Shown: positions 52,403-61,380 of the stretch, one piece after another
Numbering within the stretch: position 1 is the first letter of the stretch
How the letters are laid out: each line of letters opens with the position of its first letter
Assembly: GCA_902791695.1 (NCBI GenBank)
Contig: CADAWR010000002.1
Coordinates: 179,633 to 243,632 of the forward strand
Source of the DNA: an uncultured Bacteroidota bacterium
GTDB taxonomy: Bacteria > Bacteroidota > Bacteroidia > Bacteroidales > P3
DNA: 64,000 nucleotides
Reading direction: 5' to 3'
Translations under genes and position numbers: made by a program
Notes under the pieces: model-generated
Seen by the model: only the letters and a program-made list of their open reading frames with translations
Told to the model about the DNA's origin: nothing
Database searches by the model: none

Positions 52403-52419
52403 GCAGGCGTCCAGCCTGC
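52403..52419. repeat. Small palindrome GCAGGC-GTCCA-GCCTGC
   Basis: A perfect 6-bp stem with a 5-base loop in the gap downstream of the adhesin gene. Role unknown; it is too far from any stop codon to call a terminator. Confidence 0.5.
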
Positions 52420-52473
52420 ATTACATATAAAACTCAATAAGCGGAAAAAAAATTGTGCCGACAGGAGAAAAAA

Positions 52474-52505
52474 AATCCCCACACGAGTTAGCGTGCGGGG
52501 ATTTT
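52474..52505 (-). terminator. Intrinsic terminator of the adhesin gene
   Basis: A 12-bp stem (AATCCCCACACG / GCGTGCGGGGATT with one mismatch, AGTTA loop) 20 bases after the stop at 52525. On the minus strand it runs into TTTTTTTTCTCC, a good U-tract. Confidence 0.9.
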
Positions 52506-52524
52506 CACTTTCCTCATTCCTCAT

Positions 52525-55500
52525 TCACTTCACAATGAGCTTGCCGTTGGCGTTCATCTGCTCGCCCGTGATACGGACGAAGTATGCCCCCTTGGCATAG
52601 CCCGTCAGGTCGATTGTGAGGGTGTTGCTGTTGGCAGTGTACTCACCCATTGCTCGGCCGTTCATGTCCACTATCGTGACCGTGGTCCCTCTTTCCAGAC
52701 CCGTGAGGGTGACGCTCGTGCTGGCGGGGTTAGGGTAGAGGGCGATGTTGGCGGCGCCAATTTCGTCGATGCCCTCGGTACCATCGTCCGGTGTCTCGAA
52801 ACTGGTGGCGTTGCTCCATATGGAGTATACGCCTTCAGCGCAGATGCTACGCACGTAGACATCGTAGAGGATGCCTGGGGTCAGGCCGGTGAGGGTTGTG
52901 GAGGTGCCGCTGGCGCGGACCGTAGTCCCGTAGCCTACGTCAAAGCCGCTGGCGCCATATTCAAGTTCGAAATTGTCCACACCATCGGGGGCCATCCACG
53001 AAATCTGGGCACTGTTGACGGTAATGTTGGCGGCGGTCACACCGGTGACAGGTTGACAGTTGCTGATGGTGAAGGTGGCAGGGGCGCTCCAGTCGCTCTC
53101 GTTCGTAGCGCTGCAGTGGGCACGGACGGCGACGCTGTACTCAAGGTTAGAGGCAAGGCCACTGACTGTGTAGGGGTTGGTGGTGGCTGTGAAGGTCTGC
53201 TCGAAGCCGGTAGCGGTGACGTGGATGTCCCAACTGTTCTGGCCCTCGGCGGCGGTCCAGGCGATGGTGGCTGTGCTGAGGCCTATGTCAGAAACAGTGA
53301 CGTCGGTGGGCGCCTCGCACTCGGGTTCGGGCTGTGCCTCGAAGTTGGCCACAAGGGCAATGTTGTCCGTCACGGTGAATGTGTAGGGGTTGTCGGTGCT
53401 GACGGCTGTGCCTTCAGATGTCCAGTTCACAAAGATGTAGCCCTCAGCTGGAGTGGCGACAGCGGTGACGGTGGTGCCCTCGGGGAGCAGACCACTAGGA
53501 GTAACGGCAGCCGTACCCATGGCGCCGTTGGCCGAAGTGGCTGAGACTGAGTAGCTGGGCACGGGAGTGGCACCGGGGGTACCGATGGTGATGTCATCGA
53601 TGGCTACGCCGTAGCCGTAGCCGTCAACCATCTCGAAGGCAACCTGATAGGTGGTCGAGAGGTTTGGCAGGGCAATGGTGTCAGCGGTCCAGGTAGCGAT
53701 TTCGGCGGTGTAGCTCTCGAGGAGGGTCCATTCGTCGGTGTCCTGGGCGCGGTAGTAGACGTTCAGCATGTCCTGGTCACCGGACCATGTGCGTTGTACG
53801 TGCCAGAAGGTGAGCTCGACATTGCTCTGTGTACTGAGGTCGAGGACAGGCGAAATAAGTTTGGTGGCGTTGCCGTTGGAGGAGTGGGTGATGAGGACGT
53901 TGGATGTGCCGGAGTGAGCGCCGGTGGAAGAGCTGTTGTCGCCCGTTCCGATACGCCACTCGCCGGGACCATTCTGGCTCCAGCAGAGGAAGTCAGCCTC
54001 GTTATCAAAGCCAACTGTCATTGGGAAGACGGTAACGGAAACGCACTCGGTGGAGGCAGAGATGCTGCGGGCATCGGAGGTGTCGCCGACTCCACAAAGG
54101 GTACGGACCTCAAAGTTGTATATGGTGGCAGGGTTGAGGCCGGTGGCGGTGTAGGTGATGCCGTTCACGGGGATCCAGGCGCCGCCGTCGACGCTGACGA
54201 CGAAGTTGGTCAGGGTATCCATGTCGGCCCAGGCGATGGTGATGCTGGAGGAGGTGGTGGCTGTGACCTCAAGACCGTTGGGCAGGACGCAGCCGGAGCA
54301 GGGAGTGGCGGTGGTGACGAGGGTGTCGCCGTTGTTGGAGGAGGTCATGGTGTGGTCGGCGAAGCTGTAGAGCTCGGCGCCGGAGCCGCTAAGGATGGTG
54401 GCACCCATTTCAGCGGGGTAGCTGCCACCCACGAAGACCACGCTCACAGGCATGGAGGAGCAAACGGGGACGGTGGTGGTGGCTGCGTTGTTGCCAGAGG
54501 TGATAGTGCCAGAACCAACCTCAACGCCGTTCTGGAAGACAAGGAGGGCACCGTTGTTCCAACCGTCGCCAAATGAGTCGTACATCTCAAGGGTGATGTT
54601 GCAGGTGCCGTCGTCGCAGAGGGTTAAGAAGGAGGCGGAGGTAGAGAGGGAGAGGCTGTCGTCGGTGCCGCAGTCGGCAATGACAACGACGTTATACTCC
54701 GTCATCGGGCTAAGGCCAGTGAAGCTGTAGGAGGGTGTGTCGGAGACATCGATGGTGTCGCCGCCGTTGAGGGAAATCTTCCAAGCGGTCTCGGTGCCAC
54801 CAGGGGTCCATGAGACAGTGGCGGTGGTGCCGGTGATGTCTGTGGCTACGATATTGGCCACAGGCATGCAGGCGACGGTGGTGGTGAAACTTACGGTGGA
54901 GGCAAAGGATGTGTCGCCGGGGGCGCAGATGGCGGAGACAGAGACGGTGTGCGAGGTCTCGCCTGCGTAGCCGGAGAGGTGGATGGAGTCGGAGGAGACG
55001 GAGTAGCCTTCGCCGTCGTCGACTACGACCCACCATTCAGTCTCGCCACTGCGGGGAATCCAGACTATGTCGGCCTCATGGGCGTAGACATGGCGAGCCT
55101 CGAGGTTGCCAACGCTGGAGCAGGTGAGCTGGGCAATGGAAAGATCGTCGATGGCTGCAGGAGGATTGTTGATGGTGCTGTTGTTGGTCCAACGGAAGAT
55201 GAGAGTGTAGGTGCCGGTGTCGACATCGGCGACCTCCTCGAAATGCTGCCAGTCGCTGTGACCGTAGAGTTCATTGCCGAGGGTGCTCCAAGAGTAGTAG
55301 GAGCTATTGGTGGCGGGGGCGATATCGCCCGGGGTGAGGTAGGTCTGGAAGAAATTGCTGCTGTTGCCATTGTTGTGCCACATGAAGCTAACGCCGTATT
55401 CGCCGGCCTGCGAGAAGTGGATAGTGCGGTAGGCATAGGCGCTGCCAGTGATGCTACCATAGGTGTTGGTGGTGCCGTTGACGTCACTGACATATAGCGA

Positions 55501-57855
55501 GCGGGAACCAGCGTAGGCTGTGGCGGTGCCGATATACCAGCCGTTGGCGGCATTGGCGGTGCGCCAGCTGAGGTCGTCGCCGTCCTCAAAGCCATTGACA
55601 TAGGGGAATGAGCTGACAGGTGCATCGTCGATGACAAAGACTTTGACAAATGCAGTGTCGTCACCGAATGAGGTGCTGGCGATGACGGCGACGGAATCGA
55701 TGCCACCGGCGGTGTAGTGGATAGTGACGGCGGAGTCGGTGGTGCTGCCCACGAAGGAGGCGTCACCGGCATCGGCCATGGTGGAGGTCCAGGCATAGGT
55801 GACGCCGTCGCCAGCCATCAGGTTGGCCTCAAGCACAAGGTTGGTGTCCACGGATACGGTATGAGTGGCGGGATTGAAGGGCCCAAGGACGGGGACTCCA
55901 GCATAGATGACGCTGAAGTCGTCGATGAAGAGTGTGTAGGTGCCACTGCCTGTAGAGGTGGTGCGGAGGGCGATACGGTCGCCGTTGCCCTCATAGGTAT
56001 TGAAGAGGATATTGTAGACATAGTAGCTGCTGCTGCTGAAAGAGCTAGCGGTGGTGAGCTGGATGGTGTCGACGGGGACGAAGATATCGTTGCCATCGTC
56101 GTCGGATTCAATAACACCAGTCTCAAGACGGAAGTTGCTGTTGTTGACCACAGAGGCATAGAAGCTCAACTGCAGGTTGGAGATGTCCTGCATGCGGGGA
56201 AGTGCAAGGACCTCGGTCTCGCCGCTGGAACTCTCGAACTCGAAGTAAACGCTGCCGGTATGGGCATTGGGTTGCCAGCGATAGGCCGACGGGAAGACGC
56301 CGTTGGCGCCGGGGTTGCTACCCATCTGGAGGGGCAGCCAGCATTCGGGCATCACGTCGGTGTGGTGGTCGCTGGTGGGGTCGAGCTCCTCGAAACTGGT
56401 GGAGAAGGGCAGTTCGGCATAGCCCTCGCACTCGGTGCGGAAGGAAACACTACGGGCGGCGGCGGTGTCGTCGTTGCCGCATACGGAACGGACAGCGATG
56501 GTGTAGCTGGTATTGGACTCAAGGCTGCCGACTGTGAAGGAGGTCGTGGTGGCTGGGCTGCCGATAGCCTCCTCGCCGTTCACAAAGACGGCCCACTCGG
56601 TCTCGTCGTTGCCTGCCGTCCAGCTGATGGTGGCGCTGTTGGCATCAAAGGTGTTCAGCGTAAGGTTGCTGATGGGGAGGCAGCTGGGACATCCGTTGTC
56701 AATGGCCAGAAGGGTGTCGCCCACCGAGCGGCCGGCAATTGAAGCATTGAAGAGGTCGGTGCCCGCCACGTCGGTCACACGGACCGAGGGGGTATAGTAG
56801 GTGGAGGACGGCATCTGAGCCACAAGAATAATCACACTGTCGCCGTTACAGATATCAACGGTGCGGGTGTCGCTGCCGGTGGAAATGGCCGAACCATTCT
56901 GATAGACAGCCACCGAGGGGTTGTAGTAGGAGCTGTAGGAGTAGGTGCTTGAGGGAGCGACAACGAGCTGGCAGTTGCCATTCTGGCAGAGAGTGTGGAA
57001 GGTGCCGTTGACGGCCATCGAGGTGTCGCCATCTCCGCATACGGCGCGGATCACCACGTTTTGGTCTGTATTGGCATCAAGACCGGAGAATGTGTATGTG
57101 GGAGTGGAGACGGGGCTATCGTAAACCTCCTCACCGTTGACCATCACTACCCACGAAGATTCTTCGCCAACGGGCGTCCACGTGGCGGTGGCGCCATTGT
57201 TGGTCAGGTTGCTGAAGGTCAGAGCCGTCGGGGCCGGACAGGTGAGTCGGCCAAAGTAGAGGTTATCGATAGCTGCGGGAGCAGAATAGATTCCACTGAC
57301 GTCGGAACGCCACATGAAAATGAGATTGTAGGTGCCTAAATCGGCATCGGTAATGACTTGGGTCGTGTAGAAGTTCTGCCAGCTGTTCCGCTGGTTAAAG
57401 GTGCCACCAATCTGTGTAACGTTGTTGATGGCGGAACCTGCAGTAGGAGTGACAGTGGCAGAAGCCCAGTAGACACGCATGTAGTCGTACGGGGTGGACG
57501 ATCCTTCTCCATAGCACTTCCAGTCAAAGGAGATTTCATACTCGCCACTCTGCTGGATGTCAACAGTTACCCAAGCATAGGAGTAGACATTGTTCGACGA
57601 ATAGGCGTTGGACACGCCGTTGTCGTTACTAATGTAAAGGCTACGAGAACCAGATGCATAGGTGGCTCCACCAATATACCAAGCGTCGCTGCCGTTGGCG
57701 AAGCTCCAAAAGGCGGAGTCGTCGTTGCCTTCCTCAAAAGTGAAGGTGCGCGGCAGTTCGGCGTCGGTCAGCGTCGTGGCCGTCTGGGCCGACGCAACCA
57801 ACGGCAGCAGCAACATGGCTGCCATGCTGAATAAAGTGAATAGGTATTTCCTCAT
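52525..57855 (-). CDS. Giant multi-domain fibronectin-III adhesin with type IX sorting domain
   Basis: 1776-residue surface protein. Signal peptide 1-23 (LVASAQ). Jelly-roll/cleaved-adhesin-like domains lie at about 26-205, 480-665, 755-905 and 1280-1430 (each begins F-x-E/D-x-G/D and has a Trp-rich core ending AIDDL/DDI). Fibronectin-III domains begin at about 207, 388, 912, 997, 1188, 1512 and 1601, mostly opening with Cys (CPAPTALTF, CLPISNL, CMPVANI, CEAPTDV, CQPVTGV). A PKD-like segment lies near 670-745, a DSFGDGWNNG module near 1095, and an InlB-type repeat (FVNWTSEGTAV...LVANFEA) near 1450-1500. The last ~75 residues (ALYPNPASTSV...YAKGAYFVRITGEQMNANGKLIVK) are a T9SS type A sorting domain. 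Likely roles are adhesion or glycan/protein binding; no enzyme domain seen. Confidence 0.92.
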   Translation of the reverse strand: MRKYLFTLFSMAAMLLLPLVASAQTATTLTDAELPRTFTFEEGNDDSAFWSFANGSDAWYIGGATYASGSRSLYISNDNGVSNAYSSNNVYSYAWVTVDIQQSGEYEISFDWKCYGEGSSTPYDYMRVYWASATVTPTAGSAINNVTQIGGTFNQRNSWQNFYTTQVITDADLGTYNLIFMWRSDVSGIYSAPAAIDNLYFGRLTCPAPTALTFSNLTNNGATATWTPVGEESSWVVMVNGEEVYDSPVSTPTYTFSGLDANTDQNVVIRAVCGDGDTSMAVNGTFHTLCQNGNCQLVVAPSSTYSYSSYYNPSVAVYQNGSAISTGSDTRTVDICNGDSVIILVAQMPSSTYYTPSVRVTDVAGTDLFNASIAGRSVGDTLLAIDNGCPSCLPISNLTLNTFDANSATISWTAGNDETEWAVFVNGEEAIGSPATTTSFTVGSLESNTSYTIAVRSVCGNDDTAAARSVSFRTECEGYAELPFSTSFEELDPTSDHHTDVMPECWLPLQMGSNPGANGVFPSAYRWQPNAHTGSVYFEFESSSGETEVLALPRMQDISNLQLSFYASVVNNSNFRLETGVIESDDDGNDIFVPVDTIQLTTASSFSSSSYYVYNILFNTYEGNGDRIALRTTSTGSGTYTLFIDDFSVIYAGVPVLGPFNPATHTVSVDTNLVLEANLMAGDGVTYAWTSTMADAGDASFVGSTTDSAVTIHYTAGGIDSVAVIASTSFGDDTAFVKVFVIDDAPVSSFPYVNGFEDGDDLSWRTANAANGWYIGTATAYAGSRSLYVSDVNGTTNTYGSITGSAYAYRTIHFSQAGEYGVSFMWHNNGNSSNFFQTYLTPGDIAPATNSSYYSWSTLGNELYGHSDWQHFEEVADVDTGTYTLIFRWTNNSTINNPPAAIDDLSIAQLTCSSVGNLEARHVYAHEADIVWIPRSGETEWWVVVDDGEGYSVSSDSIHLSGYAGETSHTVSVSAICAPGDTSFASTVSFTTTVACMPVANIVATDITGTTATVSWTPGGTETAWKISLNGGDTIDVSDTPSYSFTGLSPMTEYNVVVIADCGTDDSLSLSTSASFLTLCDDGTCNITLEMYDSFGDGWNNGALLVFQNGVEVGSGTITSGNNAATTTVPVCSSMPVSVVFVGGSYPAEMGATILSGSGAELYSFADHTMTSSNNGDTLVTTATPCSGCVLPNGLEVTATTSSSITIAWADMDTLTNFVVSVDGGAWIPVNGITYTATGLNPATIYNFEVRTLCGVGDTSDARSISASTECVSVTVFPMTVGFDNEADFLCWSQNGPGEWRIGTGDNSSSTGAHSGTSNVLITHSSNGNATKLISPVLDLSTQSNVELTFWHVQRTWSGDQDMLNVYYRAQDTDEWTLLESYTAEIATWTADTIALPNLSTTYQVAFEMVDGYGYGVAIDDITIGTPGATPVPSYSVSATSANGAMGTAAVTPSGLLPEGTTVTAVATPAEGYIFVNWTSEGTAVSTDNPYTFTVTDNIALVANFEAQPEPECEAPTDVTVSDIGLSTATIAWTAAEGQNSWDIHVTATGFEQTFTATTNPYTVSGLASNLEYSVAVRAHCSATNESDWSAPATFTISNCQPVTGVTAANITVNSAQISWMAPDGVDNFELEYGASGFDVGYGTTVRASGTSTTLTGLTPGILYDVYVRSICAEGVYSIWSNATSFETPDDGTEGIDEIGAANIALYPNPASTSVTLTGLERGTTVTIVDMNGRAMGEYTANSNTLTIDLTGYAKGAYFVRITGEQMNANGKLIVK

Positions 57856-57908
57856 AATTTAATGTGTTTTAATTTGTTATAACGTTTCCTGTTTTTATAT
57901 CATGTCTG

Positions 57909-57939
57909 CAAATATACAAATTTATCATCACCTCTGCAA
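57909..57939 (-). promoter_or_regulatory. Promoter of the adhesin gene
   Basis: Minus strand TATATTTG (57916-57909) with TTGC in place of TTTG 19 bases upstream (57939-57936). It lies 54 bases from the adhesin start in the 144-base divergent gap with the RsmI-like gene. Confidence 0.7.
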
Positions 57940-57999
57940 TTTTTTAAAAAAAAAGGAGTTTTTAATTATAGAACGTTTTTTCAATAGTATTGAGAGCTA

Positions 58000-58758
58000 A
58001 TGAAAACAGATAACAACAAAGAACCGGGTTTCCAAGCCTCTTCCCTGACAAAGGGCAAGTTAGTTCTCTTCCCTGTCCCAATCGGCGCCGACGACCTGGC
58101 ACTTTCACTCCCCCCTCAAAACATATTCCTCCTCGCTTCGTGCCACACCTTCATCGTCGAGGAATTGCGCTCAGCCCGGCGCTTCCTCAAGAAGGCGGGA
58201 TACCCCTACCCTATCGACGATACTGTCTTTCTGGAGCTTAACGAACACACCACACACGAGGAGATTGGCAACTACTTGGAGGCCATAGATTGCGGCGAGA
58301 ACATCGGTCTGCTCAGCGAGGCGGGACTGCCCTGCGTGGCCGACCCTGGGGCGATGATAACCCGTGTGGCGCAACGGCGTGGCATCGAGGTGGTACCGCT
58401 GGTGGGTCCCTCGTCGTTGATGATGGCACTGATGGCCTCGGGCTTCAACGGACAGTCATTCGCCTTCAACGGTTATCTACCTGTGGATAAGTCGAAACGC
58501 GCCACCGCCATAAAGCACTTGGAGGAGCGCCTGCACCGCGAGCACCAGACGCAGCTGTTCATCGAAGCTCCTTACCGCAACAATCAGATGCTCGAGGCAC
58601 TGAGCACTGTGCTCCAACCCAATACCATGATCTGCGTGGCCTGCGACCTGACTCTCCCCACACAATACATCCGTTCCCTCTCCGCCGCCAAATGGCAGAA
58701 AGAGCGCGAAAAAGTGAACCTCCACAAGAGAAACACCGTGTTCCTTATCGGGGAGTAA
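58000..58758 (+). CDS. RsmI-like SAM-dependent methyltransferase (tetrapyrrole-methylase fold)
   Basis: 252 residues. The fold marks are LVLFPVPIGADD (SAM-binding strand 1), an EELRSARRFLKKAGYP region, NIGLLSEAGLPCVADPGAMITRVAQRRGIEVVPLVGPSSLMMALMASGF, and a C-terminal TQLFIEAPYRNNQM. The GLPCVADPG and GPSS motifs are those of RsmI, which 2'-O-methylates C1402 of 16S rRNA. The Bacteroidota relatives differ at the N-terminus from E. coli RsmI, so exact specificity is uncertain. The N-terminus is about 17 residues longer than the homologous remnant at 52223. The 3' end overlaps the convergent DUF1905 gene by 14 bases. Confidence 0.88.
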   Translation: MKTDNNKEPGFQASSLTKGKLVLFPVPIGADDLALSLPPQNIFLLASCHTFIVEELRSARRFLKKAGYPYPIDDTVFLELNEHTTHEEIGNYLEAIDCGENIGLLSEAGLPCVADPGAMITRVAQRRGIEVVPLVGPSSLMMALMASGFNGQSFAFNGYLPVDKSKRATAIKHLEERLHREHQTQLFIEAPYRNNQMLEALSTVLQPNTMICVACDLTLPTQYIRSLSAAKWQKEREKVNLHKRNTVFLIGE

Positions 58759-59020
58759 TCGCGACCTCCACGCTGTCGCCGAAAGTCTTGCCTATCTTCT
58801 GTCGAATGGCTTTCGTTATTCCTATTATATAGCAGATATTGCCATCGGCATCCTTGACACCCATATTGACCACGCTGCCGCTGTAGGGTACGCCGTCGAA
58901 GGTGGCCTCCACCTTCAGCCGTCCCACGCCATACTCCTTGCGGATATCAATAGGCACAACGATATACCCGGCATACATGTCGCCATTCTGAATAATGATG
59001 GAGGTAAAACGGTGTGTCAT
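58745..59020 (-). CDS. DUF1905 domain protein
   Basis: 91 residues, a single DUF1905-type beta-barrel domain: FTSIIIQNGDMYAGYIVVPIDIRKEYGVGRLKVEATFDGVPYSGSVVNMG, then the GITKAIRQKIGKTFGDSVEVAITPR ending. Function unknown; the domain often accompanies YdeI-like OmpD-associated proteins. No signal peptide. It overlaps sanA by 4 bases upstream and the convergent methyltransferase gene by 14 bases downstream. Confidence 0.85.
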   Translation of the reverse strand: MTHRFTSIIIQNGDMYAGYIVVPIDIRKEYGVGRLKVEATFDGVPYSGSVVNMGVKDADGNICYIIGITKAIRQKIGKTFGDSVEVAITPR

Positions 59021-59658
59021 ATCGTTATCTGTTCTCCGAGGAAATGTGGGTCATGCATGAAGAGCAAGTCGAAGACCATCTTGGTGCGTGCCAGCCATTC
59101 GCGTACTGCCAGCCTCAGTTTGGTGTCACGGATGTCGATGTCGGCGGCATTGTAGGCTACAGCGTCGACACCAATACGGTTGGCGATGTAGAGTGCACGT
59201 TTGTTGTGCCACTGCTGCGATATGACGGTGAGGCTGTCCTGCCCGAAGACCCGCTTGGCGCGCACCATGGAGTCATACGTGCGGAAGCCTGCGAAGTCAA
59301 GCACAATGCAGCTGTCGGGGATGCCAGCCTCAACCAGCGCATGCCGCATGTCTTCCGGCTCGTTGTATCCATTGCGGCTGTTGTCGCCGCTCACCAGCAC
59401 CTTGCCCACCTTGCCGGCACGGTACAGCTCGGCACAGGCGGTGATACGGTTGTTGAAATAGGGATTAGGGTTGCCCGTACGGCCAAGCCTAGTGGTGCCA
59501 AGCAGCAAGGCCACTCGGCGGTATGGCATATCGTCGGTACTGCTGTAACAGAGTCCTTCCGCGGAACGGTTCACCAGAACATTGGCGACAATAGAGACTG
59601 TCGCTCCAGACAGTAGCAACGATACCAATGTAATCAGCAGTATCCGCCTAATCCTCAT
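59017..59658 (-). CDS. SanA/YdcF-like DUF218 envelope protein
   Basis: 213 residues. One N-terminal membrane helix (about 7-27) anchors a periplasmic DUF218 domain: VALLLGTTRLGRTGNPNPYFNNRI, KVLVSGDNSRNGYNEPEDMRHALVEAGIPDSCIVLDFAGFRTYDSMVRAKRVFGQDSLTVISQQWHNKRALYIAN. The GTTRLGRTGNPNPYFNNR block is SanA-like (vancomycin-sensitivity factor of enterobacteria). Role in envelope-barrier function; the biochemical activity is unsettled. It overlaps both neighbours by 4 bases. Confidence 0.92.
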   Translation of the reverse strand: MRIRRILLITLVSLLLSGATVSIVANVLVNRSAEGLCYSSTDDMPYRRVALLLGTTRLGRTGNPNPYFNNRITACAELYRAGKVGKVLVSGDNSRNGYNEPEDMRHALVEAGIPDSCIVLDFAGFRTYDSMVRAKRVFGQDSLTVISQQWHNKRALYIANRIGVDAVAYNAADIDIRDTKLRLAVREWLARTKMVFDLLFMHDPHFLGEQITI

Positions 59659-60578
59659 ATCATCTTCAGGAAGCCCACCTCTTTCTCCGTTAACTCACGC
59701 CAGCGGCCACGGGGGAGGTCTTTCTTGGTGAGGCCGGCGAAGGTGGTGCGGTCGAGCTTGTGCACCTCGTAGCCGAGGGCTTCGAAGAGGCGGCGCACGA
59801 TGCGGTTGCGGCCGCTGTGCAGCTCGACGCCCACGATGCGCTTGTCGATGGTCTTGCCGACGGCGGCATACTGTATGTCATCGACGTGCATGGGGCCGTC
59901 CTCCAGCTCGATGCCCTCGAGGAGCTTCTTCATATCCTCCTTCGTGACGGGCTTGTTGAGCTCCACCTGGTATATCTTATAGACCTGCGTGGATGGGTGA
60001 GTGAGGCGCTTGGCCAGCTCACCGTCGTTGGTGAAGAGCAGCAAGCCGGTGGTGGCGCGGTCGAGGCGGCCGACGGGATAGATGCGCTCGGCGCAGCAGC
60101 CGTCCATGAGCATCATCACCGTGCGGCGCTCCTGCGGGTCGTCGGTGGTGGTGATGAAGCCTTTGGGTTTGTTGAGGAGGAAGTAGCGCAGGCGCTCGCT
60201 GCGGAGCTTCTCGCCGCCGTACTGCACCTCGTCGCCCGGCATCACCTGGTAGCCCATCTCGGTGACCACCTTGCCGTTGACCTTCACGCTGCCTGCGGCG
60301 ATAAGCTCGTCGGCCTCGCGGCGCGAGCAGATGCCAGCATGGGCGATGTACTTGTTGAGTCGCATGGCACCTTCTGCATGTGGTTCCTTAGGTTTCTGCG
60401 GAGCGGCCGGTTTCTTACCCATGGGACGCGAGCCGCGTGCAGGCTTGGTAGCCCTGTAGGGCTTGTCTCCCCTATCGGTTCTATCGCCTCTATCAGTTCT
60501 ATCGGCCTTATTCGCCCTCGGTTTCATGGGCTTTCCCGTTTCCTTGGTCGGTCTGCTGTTGTCTTTCTTCTGTATCAT
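59655..60578 (-). CDS. RluB/RsuA-family rRNA pseudouridine synthase with basic N-terminal tail
   Basis: 307 residues. A ~70-residue Lys/Arg/Asp-rich tail with RTDRGD repeats precedes an S4 domain (MRLNKYIAHAGICSRREADELIAAGSVKVNGKV) and the catalytic domain with the active Asp in GRLDRATTGLLLFTNDGELAKRLTHPS. It converts uridine in 23S (RluB/E) or 16S (RsuA) rRNA to pseudouridine. The first 71 bases overlap the upstream gene in another frame; later in-frame Met codons at 60530 and 60422 are possible starts, the last without overlap. Such disordered basic tails are frequent in Bacteroidota RluB proteins, which favours the long form. Confidence 0.92.
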   Translation of the reverse strand: MIQKKDNSRPTKETGKPMKPRANKADRTDRGDRTDRGDKPYRATKPARGSRPMGKKPAAPQKPKEPHAEGAMRLNKYIAHAGICSRREADELIAAGSVKVNGKVVTEMGYQVMPGDEVQYGGEKLRSERLRYFLLNKPKGFITTTDDPQERRTVMMLMDGCCAERIYPVGRLDRATTGLLLFTNDGELAKRLTHPSTQVYKIYQVELNKPVTKEDMKKLLEGIELEDGPMHVDDIQYAAVGKTIDKRIVGVELHSGRNRIVRRLFEALGYEVHKLDRTTFAGLTKKDLPRGRWRELTEKEVGFLKMI

Positions 60579-61086
60579 TGTTGTCTGTTTTTTGTTTCGT
60601 AGTTTCAGTTCGCTCCCTTTCTGTCGCGCACTTCCATTCTTCCAGTTCCTCGATGGCTCGGTGGTGGCCGCCGAAATGCATCACGTAGGGCCAGGCGTAT
60701 TCCTTGTCCTGGTAGTCGAGGAACTTCTCTGTCTCGCGGGCCAGCATGAGGAATATCTCGAGGCGGTGCGAGAGGAGCCACTTGACGGCGGGGATGTTGC
60801 GGCGCGCCGCGAGGGCGTACATCATGTTCACCTTGGTGAGGTTGCGCTGCACCCACTCCTGCGCCTTCTCGTCGCCGTCGCAGGCGTTGCTCAATATCGC
60901 CAGCCAGGCGAAGTCATGCTTGAAGAGCCACACCATGGCGTCGTCGTCGCCGCGTATGGCGTTGCTGAAGGCCGCCAGCTCGGGGTGCGGTCCTTCGACC
61001 AGCACCTTGAAGAAGTCGGTCCTTCCCTCGACACTCTTCACCAGCGCCAGCAGCAGCTTCACATCATATTGCTCCAAGCCTTTCAT
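60508..61086 (-). CDS. Helical repeat protein of unknown function
   Basis: 192 residues, cytoplasmic. The first ~150 residues are mostly helical with an ankyrin-like rhythm of paired helices (HPELAAFSNAIRGDDDAMVWLFKHDFAWLAILSNACDGDEKAQEWVQRNLTKVNMMYALAARRNIPAVKWLLSHRLEIF). The last ~38 residues are a polar Glu/Gln/Thr-rich tail (TERERTETTKQKTDNNDTEERQ...) encoded in the region overlapping the RluB-like start. I know no named family. The long out-of-frame overlap suggests translational coupling to the pseudouridine synthase. Confidence 0.7.
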   Translation of the reverse strand: MKGLEQYDVKLLLALVKSVEGRTDFFKVLVEGPHPELAAFSNAIRGDDDAMVWLFKHDFAWLAILSNACDGDEKAQEWVQRNLTKVNMMYALAARRNIPAVKWLLSHRLEIFLMLARETEKFLDYQDKEYAWPYVMHFGGHHRAIEELEEWKCATERERTETTKQKTDNNDTEERQQQTDQGNGKAHETEGE

Positions 61087-61139
61087 GTACCTTATTAACG
61101 CAAATAGCTACTAAATATTATTCAAATAATTAAAAGAAA

Positions 61140-61308
61140 TCTCCTAACGGAGAACAAATAGAAGATGTGGGGAACGAAAATCTATTAAAAGGAAACGCCT
61201 ACGGCGTAAATACTCCATAAAGTCCACATTATATTACAGCCAAATGCTCCGTAGGAGCTTCCGTTCAATAGTAATCCACAAAAACATCCCTCTCTACTCC
61301 GTAGGAGT
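61140..61308. repeat. Cluster of short palindromes sharing the core CCTACGG
   Basis: Three 13-base palindromes, ACGCCTACGGCGT (61195-61207), GCTCCGTAGGAGC (61246-61258) and ACTCCGTAGGAGT (61296-61308), plus a related TCTCCTAACGGAGA (61140-61153). The arms differ but always in complementary pairs, and two copies share an AAAAGRAAA flank. They occupy the gap 61087-61346. A fourth arm type, GCCCCGTAGGGGC, appears at 62926, 62995 and 63066. Confidence 0.85.
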
Positions 61309-61346
61309 TTTCTTTTAAACATTTCTCCTTTCCAAACAAAATAAAT

Positions 61347-61377
61347 TTTGCCACTTTAGGAAAATGTCGTATCTTTG
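61347..61377 (+). promoter_or_regulatory. Consensus Bacteroidota promoter
   Basis: TTTG (61347-61350), exactly 19 bases, TATCTTTG (61370-61377). This is the best promoter in the window. It points at the structured RNA that starts around 61381. Confidence 0.9.
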
Positions 61378-61380
61378 CAG

